DNA of 64,000 bases from Mesodorylaimus sp. YZB2_4 (GCA_030248295.1 JASANH010000461.1:275239-339238); one strand, 5' to 3'. Positions 45,551 to 57,481 are shown, numbered from the stretch's first letter. The notes: generated by a model not told the origin, from the letters alone. Numbers and translations: made by a program.

Positions 45551-47977
45551 AATATCAGTCTTTTAACTTTATCTTAACTTAAAACACTCAAAACTTCATC
45601 GTTAACGAAACGCACTTGCAGCATTTATAAGGACTCTATTCAGACTGCGGGGCATATTGTGGCGACTGTTTGTTGATTGCGACGGAACACCGAGTGAGCC
45701 CAAGTATGAAACTATGTCGCACTTCTGTCAAACGCGAATTCAAAGGTATACCGAATAAAGCTGAGCCACACCATAAGTATAAAATGGAAAAACTAAAAAA
45801 ATAACCCTCATCAGTTGCCTAACATGCAGCATATAATCTTTTACTAGTTTATTATAAAATTATCTTATTCAGCACAAAAAAGCCATTCGACATACTGTAT
45901 GGATGGCTTGAATTATGCATGCAGGCAGCACGCAGCGCATGGATGGCCAAACGTCAGAATATCTATAAAGTAACGTTTCGATATTCCGTATATCTCGAAT
46001 GTATTTTCTGTCTACAAAAACATAATTATAAAAAAGGTTGCAGATAAAATTTCAGGATAGCAAAATATGTTATATGCCACAATGTGTTTAACAATTGATA
46101 CGAAGGAACAGATAGCTTATCAACTGTTTTGTATTTCTCATCATTTTGAATCCTGGACAAAGTATGGTCCAGCTTTAACAGAAAGCTTTTCTTGCTGGAT
46201 CACACTCCTCATCTTTCCGCGCGTTTGTCAATCTGGATAAAAAATGTTTTTCTCTTGAGGTGATCGTGAAGACATTTCGAATTGCAAAGCAAGGGTCGGG
46301 TCGTGCGTTAATAATAACTAGTGGAAAAGTGGGACTCGACGACTCTTGTTGTAGCAAATAAAGAGTGGATCCTTCCTGGCATGACATTAAGACTTCTCTT
46401 TAGAATCTCGAAAATCTTTTTTTTAGATTGCTGGCAGGCTTACTTCCAGCTGTCAGACAAAGTATATCGAGATTCGACCATCAAGCACAAGTCAGCTTTG
46501 TCGACCCAGACGCATACGTTTGCACAAATCATATGAAACCCAGTTGGCGCACAGCGAAGGGCGGCTATTCCGAAGTATTGGAAAAAGAAAGAATTTATTT
46601 GCGGCTAATTGACAATATTTACCTCATAAAGGAGTCTGTTAGAATCGTTTTGGCAGCAGTATAGAGCACCTCTGTAGGGACCCCCATAGGTACATCGCTA
46701 TTTCGAATGTCTCGAGATCCGCGTACAAGGCAGGAGAAGGGAGAAGGGCAGAAAGAACACAAATCACTTGTACGAAGTGATTACAGCTATGGCGATGGCC
46801 AACAGGGCTTCAACAGGCTATTGATGTGTCTTTTGATTGCAACGTCTTTGTCTCACCTCGAGTATTCCGTAGTTCTTTGTCTATTGGAATTCTGATATGC
46901 AAGTGAAGTGAAGCTTATTTAGAAGCCTGCGTGCTACTGCCTCTTACGAGCAGTTCTCGAAAAGTTACGCTTGCAGTCGCCAACCACTGGCAGCGCACCT
47001 CAGTTACCTTTTAGGAGCAGTAAAGGATCGCGAACCGCAGCGAGCAGTGCCCTATGAAGAGCTGCGAGCGGCCGCCAGCACTCGCCAATCATAGCCAACA
47101 CCAGCCTCAATTTTCCAATCCCTGGCTAGCGTTGCTGGTACCAAACAACAGAAACAGGCAGAGGCGGGGTAAAAACTCATTGCCACTCCCTTAATCCTAC
47201 ACAGCTAAACGTTTTTACGGTTTTTTTCTGAAACATTGTCAATATATCACCGCGTTATCTAAAAAAAAAATTGACAGGAGAAATTTCAGAGTTTTGTATG
47301 TGAACCATGGTGATTATGACATCAGAATGAAACCGAACCTGCGCAAATATTGCGCACAGGTCTATTAGGTCATCGTTTCATTAACTAGACGCATTGCATG
47401 CAGTCAGACGTACCTGACATACAAGACAGACCTGCGACTTCAGCTTCCAGTTTTCCCGCTACCGAAGTTTAGAAATTATGCCACTTTCTGCAGCAATAGC
47501 ACGGGTAGGCTCGCATATGGCTCAAACAAGTAAAGTTTCCCTTAGTTTCCCTCTGCATGAACACCAGTCTTTTTGGATGGTATTTATATATCTAATACGT
47601 TGTTGAAGCTGGGAGAAAATACTGAAATTTTTAATATAGATTAGTTGCAGACTTGTTGTAAAACGGTGCAATGGGGTATGTGACAAAAATACTCGCATAT
47701 TTTGTGAGCAATTTTTTTTCCTCTTCTCTTATTGCATTTTCTGAATTATTTTTAAGGTGCTATGACTGCTTCGATAAGCCTCATCAGTCAGGGGTTGTAG
47801 TCTTTTATTAGACGCCAAATCGAAAATTCGTTTAAGAATTGCAATAGTATTTGAAACATGTTTTCGCTTTTTCGTTTATTAAAGTTGTAAAATTTAATAG
47901 GAGCAACACTATTGAAAATTCAGGTTTCTAACGGTGCTCATAACATCCACCGAAGGTGTTTCCGGTTTTTTTAGCTT
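45551..47977. other. 3' flank of Star/FkbM copy C
   Basis: Mirror of 40,294-42,730. Frames at 46,321-46,664 are decayed relatives of the unknown ORF at 28,073-28,459. Nothing else was recognised. Confidence 0.4.
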
Positions 47978-50705
47978 TTAACTTTGCTGCTTAGTGGTCG
48001 CCCACATTGAAAATGGCAATAATGCACGAAAATCTTCAGGTTTTGCAAATAGCAAATCAAATTTGTTGATTTCACCATAAAAACGGTACCCTGCGTCGAA
48101 AAAAAACTGCAAAAACTTAACGTATCGATAGCACGTTTTCTCATAGTCCAAGTCGTAAGGTGCTAGTCGAGGAACCCATCGAATAATTTGAAATGGGAAA
48201 CGGCTAGTTTTTAGAATAATATATTCTAGCTGCATCACGCGTATGTCCAGCTTATCCCAGTGCAGGCCTTGCAGTACTTGCATTTCGTGGTACTGAACGT
48301 CGAGAAGAAAATAATCAATGCGGGACTGATTAATCGCTTTCATTATAGAGTACAGTGGGAAACACCAAATGTAGGCGGGTTTGAAGGACGACAATTGCCA
48401 ATTGTACAAAAAAGCATACACTTTTTCCATAGTAGTGAAGCCAGACATTAAGCCACCCTGGGCGCTAGATGGATAAAAGAGTCTTCTGATCGGTTTCGTG
48501 CTGTTGTCTAAACATGAGTTGATAGCCCAAGATTTCCTTTTTATCTTCTTAAGTTTTTCGAACTCGTGCGTGTTTGGCTCTATGAGTAGACCAGTCCAAT
48601 CGTAGTCCTTCTCCAAGACCAACGTGTGCGAACCAAGTTCGCCGTCCCACGCGCCACATTCAATGAAAAATCCGCTCCGTTTTCCTTGAAATATTTTTGC
48701 TGGCTCAGTAGTATAAGCCTCTGGGTACAGAAGACTGTAAGGTTCAAATAGAGGTGCTGGTGGGACCAAATAATTCTTTCTAATATGCTCTATTAGCCGA
48801 GGGTCGTCAGCATTCCATAATCCTAAAGGTGTAATGGCAACACGTTTACAGATCTCATGAAATCATTTTAAAATCTTACTTCATATACTTTTTTGCGCCT
48901 TACAAATTCACAAGAATGCTCTCTGAAATACTGCATTTGAATCTACCCACCAATTTTCAGTTCTTCTCTACATAGATCCTGCCTAGCTCCTTGCCAACGT
49001 ACTGGATTAAAATCGGGACCTAATTTATGTACGCGAAATTGTGCAAGTTGCTGACATGGCAAAAAAGGGTGATCTTATTGAGGAAATAATATTTTTTCAT
49101 ATCTTATAGTTTGAAGCTTCTCAAGAGAGGGTTTCTGAGAGACTCGACTCATATGAAATATACTTGACCAGTCGATTTTTTAACCCCGTTTCTCTATGTG
49201 CTCTATCGAAAGCACTCACAAAACTGATTGTCTTGGCAAGAGTGAATTTGTTTTAGAATGCCTTTATATGGAAATCAAGCACATTATAGGTGAAAAGTGG
49301 TCACTTTTTGTCGAAAAATTAAAACTCTCTTAATTTCGGCCCAGAACAACATAAAAAATATGGAAATGACCGCTAAATACCAAGGAATCTGAAACTGTTT
49401 TTTAAAAATTTATCTAGCCATAACTGTTCATGAGATATTCGACAAAAACTGTCTATGATCAGCCGTGATCTGTCACATAATCGATTATGGACGAAATATC
49501 AAAACAGTCCATCCTTTTTTTCACTGTGATAGTAGCCTAGGGCCATTATATCACGGAACAGCTCAAAATTCCACCCTACGACCATAGATTATTTTGCACA
49601 TGTGGGATAACTGAACCCTATGTAGGCAATTTTAGCCGAGACCGATCGACAATTTTAGCTGTTGATCAGGTTGGCTGATCAGTGAAAGCGTTTCTTGTAG
49701 ATTCTGGAAAAAGTTTCCGAACGCTTTTTTCCGCGTCAAAATTTGTTAGTTTTCACCATAGATATTGAAGAACACTCAAATTCGGGAAGAGGCGCACGCA
49801 GTACGCACTTTGAATTTCCCGCCTGCGCGCCGCTTATGACATAAGAGCGGTTTCGGCTGCTTACTTTGATAATCGCGCAATAGTCGATGGTCGTGCACAA
49901 TACCCTATGGTCGTGGGGTGGAATTTCGAGCTGTTTTGTGATGTAGTGTCCCTAAGCTACTATTTCAGTTAAAGAAACAGGGTTCGACTGTTTGATTGTA
50001 ATCGATTATGTGACTGATTACGGCCTGTCACAGATTGTTTTTGTTCAATATCTCATGAACGGTTATAACTGGAGTAATTCAAAAAGCAGTTCTAGATTCC
50101 CTGGAATGTAGCGGTCATTTCTGTATTTTTAAAATTGTTCCTGACATAAAAATGCAAGTTTTGATTTTCTGACTGAAAGTGACAACCTTTTACCTATAAT
50201 GTGCTGTATTTCCATGAATTAGCATTTGAAAAATTAACTTCTGTGAAGACAATCAGTTTTGTGAGTTCTTCCAATAAAGAACATAAAAAGGGGATGTGGT
50301 CAAAAAAATCCGACTAGCCAGCAATTGGTCGGGTCTCTCAGAAACCCTCTCTTAATTATCAAATTATCACTCATACGGAAATGTTGTTTGGAGGGGTAGC
50401 AGAATTTCAAATGGAAATGCTGCAGCTTACTCACCAATATATTCGTCGAAACACTTATCCTTTAGAAATGTCTGCGGAATGGTCACAAGCAGAAACAACC
50501 CTGCCAGAAAGGCAAGAAGAAAAAAAAGAAGGACAAGGCAAACTTTATAATACTGCGAAGCTAGAGCCGTTCTAAAATAGCGTCGTGAATGAAAAATCCG
50601 ACCAGGCGCCATTTTTCCAAAGCGAGAAAGAACATGGAGGGCGCTCATCGTTCCTGCCTGACCACTAGCAGAGCACACCTTGGGCACCGTTAGGAGAGCA
50701 GACAT
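47978..50705 (-). CDS. Star/FkbM-like membrane-anchored methyltransferase, copy C
   Basis: Exon 1 is 50,705-50,435 and exon 2 is 48,822-47,978 on the minus strand, with the same splice signals as copies A and B and a 1,612 bp intron that contains the complete fold-back element. The protein is identical to the other two copies. Downstream of GT10 copy C on the same strand (3.4 kb apart), this is the only block in which both the fucosyltransferase and the methyltransferase-like gene are intact, so it is the best candidate for the working ancestral unit. Confidence 0.87.
49121..50355. mobile_element. fold-back element in the Star/FkbM intron, copy C
   Basis: Both termini are present (TCAAGAGAGGGTTTCTGAGA at 49,121 and CTCAGAAACCCTCTCTTAA at about 50,337-50,355). 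Same size and position as in copy A, so the insertion predates the duplication. Confidence 0.8.
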
Positions 50706-53700
50706 TCGCACATAGGAATGAAACCATTGTATGTATTGTACTGTATGAACGCCCGGAGAGAGTCTCGCGTGATGAATAGGTAGTAATATTGCGTACTGTA
50801 GGACTGTGAGGAATACTTTTTTGGTGGTGTGATGTTCATATTAGAATAATGCAGCTTGTGCGACAAGTATTTGACGCAGCTCTTCGTTAGCATGAATCGT
50901 CTAAAAACTTTTTGTTGGGCTGAACAACGCGGCGAACAAACAGTCGTCTCCTTGATCACAAGGCAAAAGGGGTACCAAATCAGCCAAGCAACTATCCTGC
51001 AGAATTCGCAGCTGACAAAAAAATGTGTTTGTATAGTCAGGCCAGAAGAACATTCCAGATTGGTTGGTACTTCAGCTCAAGTCTAGTGATCTGACGTGTT
51101 TTTTTTGACACAGCCCGAGCGTCCCATGTCTGGTGTCGGAAGCAGCCTGCGATTAAGACTGGTAGATTGTGAAATGAAACCATAGCTGGCAGTTTGAGGG
51201 GTTTTTCGCGATTTTCACCCCACGTTTCAAATACAAAGTATGACACATACCTAAATTCTCTGAAATCGGGTACCAAGTGGCACATATAAGAAAAATTTTT
51301 CATAAGGGTTTCGTTTTTCTGTTTTGAGTTATTCGCTCAAGGATGTGAGGAAAATTTTGAATTTTCACTTCTTGCGAGAATATATTACGAACAGTGGGAC
51401 CAAGAGGAAATATGAAAAAGCATTTGATAGCTCATCATCTTGCGATGATTTCTGTATGTCTTAGATCATTCCATTACCAAAGGTTGGAGATATGGCTAAT
51501 AACCGCCCAAGCATCACGTTTTTACGTGTATCCCCATGGGTAGGGGGTAAAAACCATTTTTGACCTTTGCGTTACCATAGACTCATGGGTTACATACTGC
51601 TAAGCACAAAAAATTATGCGGTTAAAATTTTCACTTTGTAAGTTAAGATTCTCATAGGTCGAATCTTGCAGAAACCCTGTCTTAACCGTGCTCGTTGATC
51701 TAGGTCACGGGCAATGGTGAATGGGGGGCAACATCCTCGATCAAGTGCTGCCTTTTGTCAATAGAAAGAAAATTGAATGCGTGAATGCAATAACATGGTA
51801 ACAGATGGTCTTTTCCAATAAAAAGTCTTCCGTCACATACTCTTTTAGATACCTCTTGCAGACACAGCCCACAGACACAGCCAACAGACTTTTGCAGAAG
51901 TAACAGATAGCCTTGTGTCAATAAAAAGAAAATGTAATGCGTGAATGCAATAACATGTTAACAGTCATATTCACAAACTTCTCTTAGGGTGACTTTTCAG
52001 CAAAGTGTCCCTTCCAGCTGGCGGTTTTCTTCGCACCTTCTCTTTGTATTTCGCGCCGTATTCACGAACCTCCCTTTCCTGACAGATAATCCTCGAGTCA
52101 TCCTTTCACGATAGGATGCTCTCGAGCATCCTCCCGAGTGGAATGCGACTTGCTCATAACAAGTTACATCGTTTCAGGGGATTTTTGGGGTGCTTAAAAC
52201 GATGGTATCACTCATTTTTCCTAGACGTGTCGGTACAATGATATAATCACCTATGATTTGCATGCCAAAACACCTCATGTTCGCTTTAATAAGTTCAAGT
52301 GCCTTGCATGACCTTGTGCTGCGGAATCGTAGGACTGTAAACCTGAATTTGCATAGGTGATAACTTGGATAAGCTGCCCCGCTCGTTCATCTTAATTGAC
52401 GTTCATATCAATCCGATTAGGCCACTGGTGGGAATGTTTTGGGGTTACGACTCTAATATTCCTTCATCATCAGGCCGTGTTCACGGCACCTGATCGCGAG
52501 TGGAGTACATAGTTGTCCTTCTTCTCTCCACCCATCCCCACCCAGATTGTGAAATCAAACCATAGCTCGCAATTTGGGCGGTTTCTTGCGATTTTGACCC
52601 CACGTTTCAAATACAAAGTATGACACATACCTAAATTCTCTGAAAGCGGGTACCAAGTGGCACATATAAGAAAAATTTTCCATAAGGGTTGCCTCTTCGA
52701 AATGCAGCCAAGGAGCCCGGGCTGGTCATTTTCCCATCACTGCTTGAAATATTGAATAACATGGCTGTCTCTCTAAGCCCCTAAGAATAACACGGCCGCC
52801 TGATTTGAAAAGTGAAAAACCACATGTGGAAATTCATGCGCTTGACTGCCTGCGCCCGTAAATAAAGAAAAAGGTAAGACAGGAGATTCCGGGACTTGAT
52901 TGTTCGCTAGCTACAAGGTTTTTACTGACAAGTGCACCTTCACAAGCCGGTTTTCGCTTTTGGCTTCCTATGTCGACCAGACGACGAATCTCGTTTCGGC
53001 GACGTGCAAGCCAAGCTGGTTTGCTGAGTACATATGATCTATAAATTTGAGAGCTGAATTGACTATTTCACTGGATGGACAAGGGTGGAAAAGTTTTTTA
53101 GCATTCGCTTTGAAGCCGTAGCAGCTATAAACGAAGTCATAACTGGTCTCACCACTTAATTCTCTATCTGTCACCTCGAGCGAAATCTGTGGCCTCATTT
53201 GCACCAAAGTTGGGATTGACTTTGGCCCAGGTTAGTCGTGAATGCCTAAAGAAATTTGGCTTTCTATTTGATGGCTGGTTTTGTAGGTTTCAACCTCACT
53301 GTGTCTAGCCAACAAGTTCGCCGACCATAAGACGATGTTTGTTGACTGACGGCATAAAGGATAAAGAAAATGACAAAATTCGAGATGCCGATGAGCGGCA
53401 AAGGTTCAACAATGCTCTTCATGCACCGCCCTCAAGATCAAAATCAACGCGTAAAATACTGTCAAACCAACACAGCATGAAATGAAATATGACTGAGTGC
53501 CAACTTACCAGCTCCAATTGGTGGCTTCTAATCGATTGATTTATTTGGGAATTTTTCCAATAGTTCAAAACTGCTATCGTCGAAATCGTCGTACGTTTGT
53601 TGAATTTGCGCTACGGTGATCGATGCATGATTGAAAGTCGCTGGTGCCGCATAGAATTTTCGCCATTATTTAATATTTTATATAACTGCCTGCGGCGAGA

Positions 53701-54078
53701 ATAACAGTTGACGGTGGAAGCCGCCGCAACGACAGCCTCAACCTGTAAAAAGCCTGTAAAAAAAGGTTCGAAAGGTGCTCTCTAGGCCAGAAAGGAATAC
53801 TTTCGCCAGAAGAGACTCTCCCAGCAAGAGACGTTTGTGAATACGGCATAATCGGCAGATCCTCTGTCTGTTCCACGCTGTTGATCATCAGCCCTTACAT
53901 TCGTCAACAAGCTTGCCCACGCACGCGAAAAAACAAGTTGCAGCAAAAAATTGCAAGAACGAAAAGTTATAAAGACGTCTTGCAAAGCGTAATAACCACT
54001 ACCACTCAAAAAGTCTAGATATGTCGCAAAAGACCTCAACCCTCCAACTTTCCGTACATAACATATAGAACAAATCGT
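50706..54078. other. intergenic part of copy C
   Basis: Mirror of A 20,660-24,036, with both 140 bp direct repeats (about 51,165-51,310 and 52,545-52,690) and the same small frames. No additional gene was recognised. Confidence 0.5.
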
Positions 54079-55365
54079 TCAATTAAAATTATCACTGTCG
54101 TTCAAGGGGATGGTGTTGTTTAGAAAACGAGCAACGAGTGTGTTGTCACATTCGTATTTTTTGTGCCACCAAAAGTTAATATCATGATAGAAGGATTTTC
54201 TCTCTTCTGAATGCTTTCCGATCGAAACTAATCGTCGGCATAATCGGCAATAACCAATATGCCGAGGATCGTAGCTCTTAATATCGTAGTTTTGCTTCCA
54301 CTGGAAATATTTCGCATACTCGTCAGGATGGGCATCTAAGAATAACAAATAATCAGCGAGGTGTTTGACCGAGCTGAAGTTGGTCAAAAGTACAAAACCA
54401 CCAGGAGGAAGGTGTTCCTGGTTAGTGCCATCATAATTTCCAGCACCGCCCAAAACGATTGGCACAATATCTTGCGTAAGACGTTTATAAAATTTTTCTG
54501 TTATATAATCTCTGCAGACACTGTTCTCGAAGGAAAGGTAGAACTTATATTGCTTCAAAATTTGCACTTCATCGCAGCTTTTCTCGCACTGCCAATTTCC
54601 ACACTTGCCGTACACGTCGACCGACACATGTTTTTTCAGTTCAGCTACCAGCTTCTCGCGTTGACTAGGCGTGTTGCAGTTGCTCACAAACCAAGCCACT
54701 AATTTAGTTTTTTTTCCAATCATTGCTCTCACTTCCCATTCAAACACTCGTTTAGTTTTTTTGATTTTTCGTTTCTGTAAGTTTCCATAAACAGCTGGAA
54801 TATCAGAGTCCAGACGGTAAGTCATAGTCAGATTAAATTGGTTGGCATACTGTCGAAGGTCCGCCCTGCTAACCTGATCGAATCTGGATGGTGCCTCGTA
54901 CAAAGCCATCACATAAGACTGGAAAGGGGACCGCCAGAATGGCCAGTCGTAGAATTGAATATCAGTTGCATGAAAAACTACTGCGGCGCTGTACCGAAGT
55001 ATTCTCCGATCATAGGTTAATCTGCAAGGCAAGTTGGGGCATTCTGCTCTCAGGTCATCAAGGGTTTCCGGATATGCGAAATATGGCGTCCAGTCCAAAA
55101 TATAAATCATGCCTTTTTCCACTTCATTCACTTTTTTTGAGATAAATGGGCTGCTCGACAAGGAATCATACGCTTTCCTTATACACTTATCCCGTTTAAT
55201 GTTGTCGAGGACGCAAGCGTATACAGATTCGTAGTTCCTGCCAGCTAGAGATGTGATGCAATAGATTAAACCGAAATATAAAAAAGCCAGCATCAGGGTG
55301 ATGACAGGAGTCCAGCGCGAGAGCGGCAGCCTTCTAAGATGCAGCCAAAACAGCCTACGTGCCAT
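54079..55365 (-). CDS. GT10 alpha-1,3-fucosyltransferase, intact copy C
   Basis: A 428-residue single-exon protein from a true ATG (55,365-55,363). Golgi type II topology: about 19 residues inside, a membrane segment (20-37, PVITLMLAFLYFGLIYCI), a stem, an N-terminal acceptor domain (about 84-190, with VVFHATDIQFYDWPFW at 129-144), and a C-terminal donor domain. The GDP-fucose signature is FYLSFENSVCRDYITEKFYK (275-294), followed by VPIVLGG..NYD (301-311). Further family features are YAKYFQW (350-356) and CRLC (373-376). Length and motifs are normal for GT10 enzymes, which add fucose in alpha-1,3 linkage to GlcNAc-containing glycans. A short TATA-like ATATATTTATGG lies just before the start. 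Copies A and B are broken versions. Confidence 0.95.
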   Translation of the reverse strand: MARRLFWLHLRRLPLSRWTPVITLMLAFLYFGLIYCITSLAGRNYESVYACVLDNIKRDKCIRKAYDSLSSSPFISKKVNEVEKGMIYILDWTPYFAYPETLDDLRAECPNLPCRLTYDRRILRYSAAVVFHATDIQFYDWPFWRSPFQSYVMALYEAPSRFDQVSRADLRQYANQFNLTMTYRLDSDIPAVYGNLQKRKIKKTKRVFEWEVRAMIGKKTKLVAWFVSNCNTPSQREKLVAELKKHVSVDVYGKCGNWQCEKSCDEVQILKQYKFYLSFENSVCRDYITEKFYKRLTQDIVPIVLGGAGNYDGTNQEHLPPGGFVLLTNFSSVKHLADYLLFLDAHPDEYAKYFQWKQNYDIKSYDPRHIGYCRLCRRLVSIGKHSEERKSFYHDINFWWHKKYECDNTLVARFLNNTIPLNDSDNFN

Positions 55366-55545
55366 AAATATATATGAATTTTGTTGATGACATCACAGAT
55401 GCGAAAAGAATCGGACGCACACCTTTTTTGGCGTCTTGAATGCTCGAGTGTCCAAGAATTGTCCAGATTGAAAGTGGTCAGCTGATCCTAAAATATTGGA
55501 ACTAAAGCTTGGCACTTTTAGGCTTCACAGTAACAAGTTAATTAA

Positions 55546-56035
55546 GGCCTGCTCAAAAGTGCATGAGCCTAAAGCAATGGTCAATATTCATGATGGCACG
55601 AAGATTCTAAAAACAAAAACTGTTAACACCACAGAAACCCTCAAACTACATTAAGCCCCCAGCTGTGGCACTGCAATCACGCGCTGGCCAATAACCTACG
55701 AGTTGTGAGTATACTGTACCAGGTGGCGCTTACCTTTGGGGTTGGCATCACGTGCGTTGCACTCTCGCAGGAGCAGTGCTCCATAAATTATGTTCTGTGA
55801 TTGATTTGTAATAATTTTTTTCAATGCCAAATTTAAAAAAATTTAATTTTTTTTAACAAGTTCAGGGGGATGTATTCGATTTGGGGGCCGTGCGATATGC
55901 ACTACATCTGCAATGCACAATTTCAAGAATATATACTGTATCCACACTTAAAATAAAAGAGCACAAGGAATTTGAGAAATTCAGTCAACTAAGAAACTCA
56001 CTACAAAACTTTGTTGTTACTCTAACAAAAAAGTC
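55546..56035 (-). mobile_element. LINE-tail plus piggyBac 5' scrap
   Basis: On the minus strand, 56,030-55,870 matches the LINE 3' UTR found at 19.62-19.75 and 32.60-32.73 kb. 55,850-55,640 matches the start of the piggyBac region (32,790-32,960: CTGCTCCTGCGAGA, ACTCGTAGGTTATTGGCCAG). The rest of piggyBac is absent. Identity to the 32 kb copy is clearly lower than that of the nearby GT10 genes. The frame contains stops. 55,546-55,640 is unassigned. Confidence 0.75.
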
Positions 56036-57300
56036 CAGAAAAACCGCCATGATTTATTATGCCATGTTGGTGCTTCAAAAATGTGCGATCTCGAGGTATT
56101 TCCATTTATGTTCATAGTCTTCTGTCTTATATCCCTAGTTGTTGGTAAACTGAATATAAATCGTCAAAAATTAAAAACGTCACGCTGCGAGTTACCGCTT
56201 GGATAAATTCTAGATGCGATGGTTACTCTTCCTTTCTTTTCCAGTCTTTCTCACTCACTCTTTCACAAAAAGTGCATTTAGTAGCTCAAGCAAGTGACAC
56301 CAAGTAAGAGTTGATTTATTTCATCGCCATAAATAATGCACCGCAGCCTTGACTCCGTAATTTTAACTTAGAGACTAACCCGTCTCTACACAGCAAGAAA
56401 ACGCACGGCTGTAAAACATGAAACAGCAGCAGAAGTACAAGGGTATAATTTTTGTTGCCGCTATAACTTCTTAACTGTGTGGCTGAAACTGATCAAATTT
56501 TGTACGATCATGCAGGACCAGTTGGGGGAGGTGTATATCGAAAATCTTCGAGAAATCTCTGCTCGTTACCTTTTACAGGGCAAAAAAGTGCTTGCGTCAT
56601 ATACGTATGCATGTATGTATGTACAGTACAGTATGTACAGTATGTATGTATGTATTTCTGTAGATATGTATATGTGTAGGTTAATAATAATAACACAAGA
56701 ACCGTTTGACGAAAAATTTTAATTTTTTGATGGCTAGGTAAGAAAGGTCCGATCCGCTATCGTGCCAATTTTATCAAAATTCGTCCAGTGCCTGACGAGT
56801 GACTGGCAAAAAATTCTGAAAAGGGATTATTTTCATGAAAAATTTTTTCATTATGTCAGCTGTCTTCAAGATTAGTTTATTAGAAAAACGTGTAATTCAT
56901 GGGCTTTCAGAAAAGCTAGCATTGATGCCTGTACTTCTTTTAATTATCGTGGAAGCCCAATGTTCCGTCGTCGTCGTCGTCCGTCATCGTCCGCATAGAG
57001 GCCATCCATTTTAGGTCGACCGCACAAAATCTCGATTTTTCGACCCCCCTCCCCCCTTCCCTTCCCGACCGCATGCTGACCACTCTCGCGAACCCCCCCC
57101 CCCCCCCCCCCCCTTGAAAATGGTCGACCACTACAGCCATACTCCCCCCTCTCCAAACGCAGTTTTGTGAAATTGTTCATCTTATGCTTTCTTGAGCTCG
57201 ACAAAGTGCCCTCTACTTCGAAGACAAATCTTTTTTTTTTTGATACAGGGGGCAAATTTTCATTTTGTCCTCCAAAAACTTTTGCCACAATCTACAGATA
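56036..57300. other. non-coding stretch with microsatellite and poly-C
   Basis: Includes a (TATG)n/(ACAG)n-type microsatellite at 56,600-56,680 and a homopolymer C run at 57,092-57,113. Glycine- or arginine-rich frames across the C run are artefacts. No gene was recognised. Confidence 0.5.
57092..57113. repeat. poly-C tract
   Basis: About 20 consecutive C residues next to further C-rich sequence. The length is unreliable in most sequencing data. Confidence 0.9.
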
Positions 57301-57304
57301 TTTT

Positions 57305-57481
57305 TTAAAAGGTTTAGCGGGTTGGGCCACGTCGGCCCAGTTCTTCATGGAAGTTCGAATCGTATTAGCTGGCCAGCAGTCATGAGATGATTAGCGAGTA
57401 TGTGAGGTGACTAGGGATCCCGATGCCGTCGGAATTTGACCCCTCCGGGTCCTGATCCTGATTCTACCATTGAGGCATCCG
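57305..57481 (-). repeat. tRNA-derived SINE-like element
   Basis: On the minus strand from 57,480: GGATGCC, then an A-box-like TCAATGGTAGAATC, a B-box-like GGGGTCAAATTCC (57,443-57,430) and GGCATCG. The first and last of these pair 6 of 7 positions, like an acceptor stem. The tRNA-like part is only about 60 nt, so it is not a functional tRNA. A roughly 110 bp unrelated body follows (CATGACTGCTGGCCAGCTAA) ending near a T/A-rich stretch. No second copy is visible here. Confidence 0.5.

Larger units (their letters stand above)
45188..55545 (-). repeat. segmental duplication copy C, right arm of the giant inverted repeat
   Basis: Reverse-complement match to copy B, and to copy A over 46,310-55,010. 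It keeps the 1,380 bp and 805 bp segments that B lacks, so the arms are about 10.4 and 8.2 kb long. Identity looks near-total across the genes, but drops visibly in the outer 170 bp upstream of GT10 (55,370-55,545 against 34,903-35,075). Confidence 0.92.

Noticed and set aside
56940-57288. Glycine-rich minus-strand frames
   Set aside because: Produced by translating the poly-C tract at 57,092-57,113; no domain on either side.
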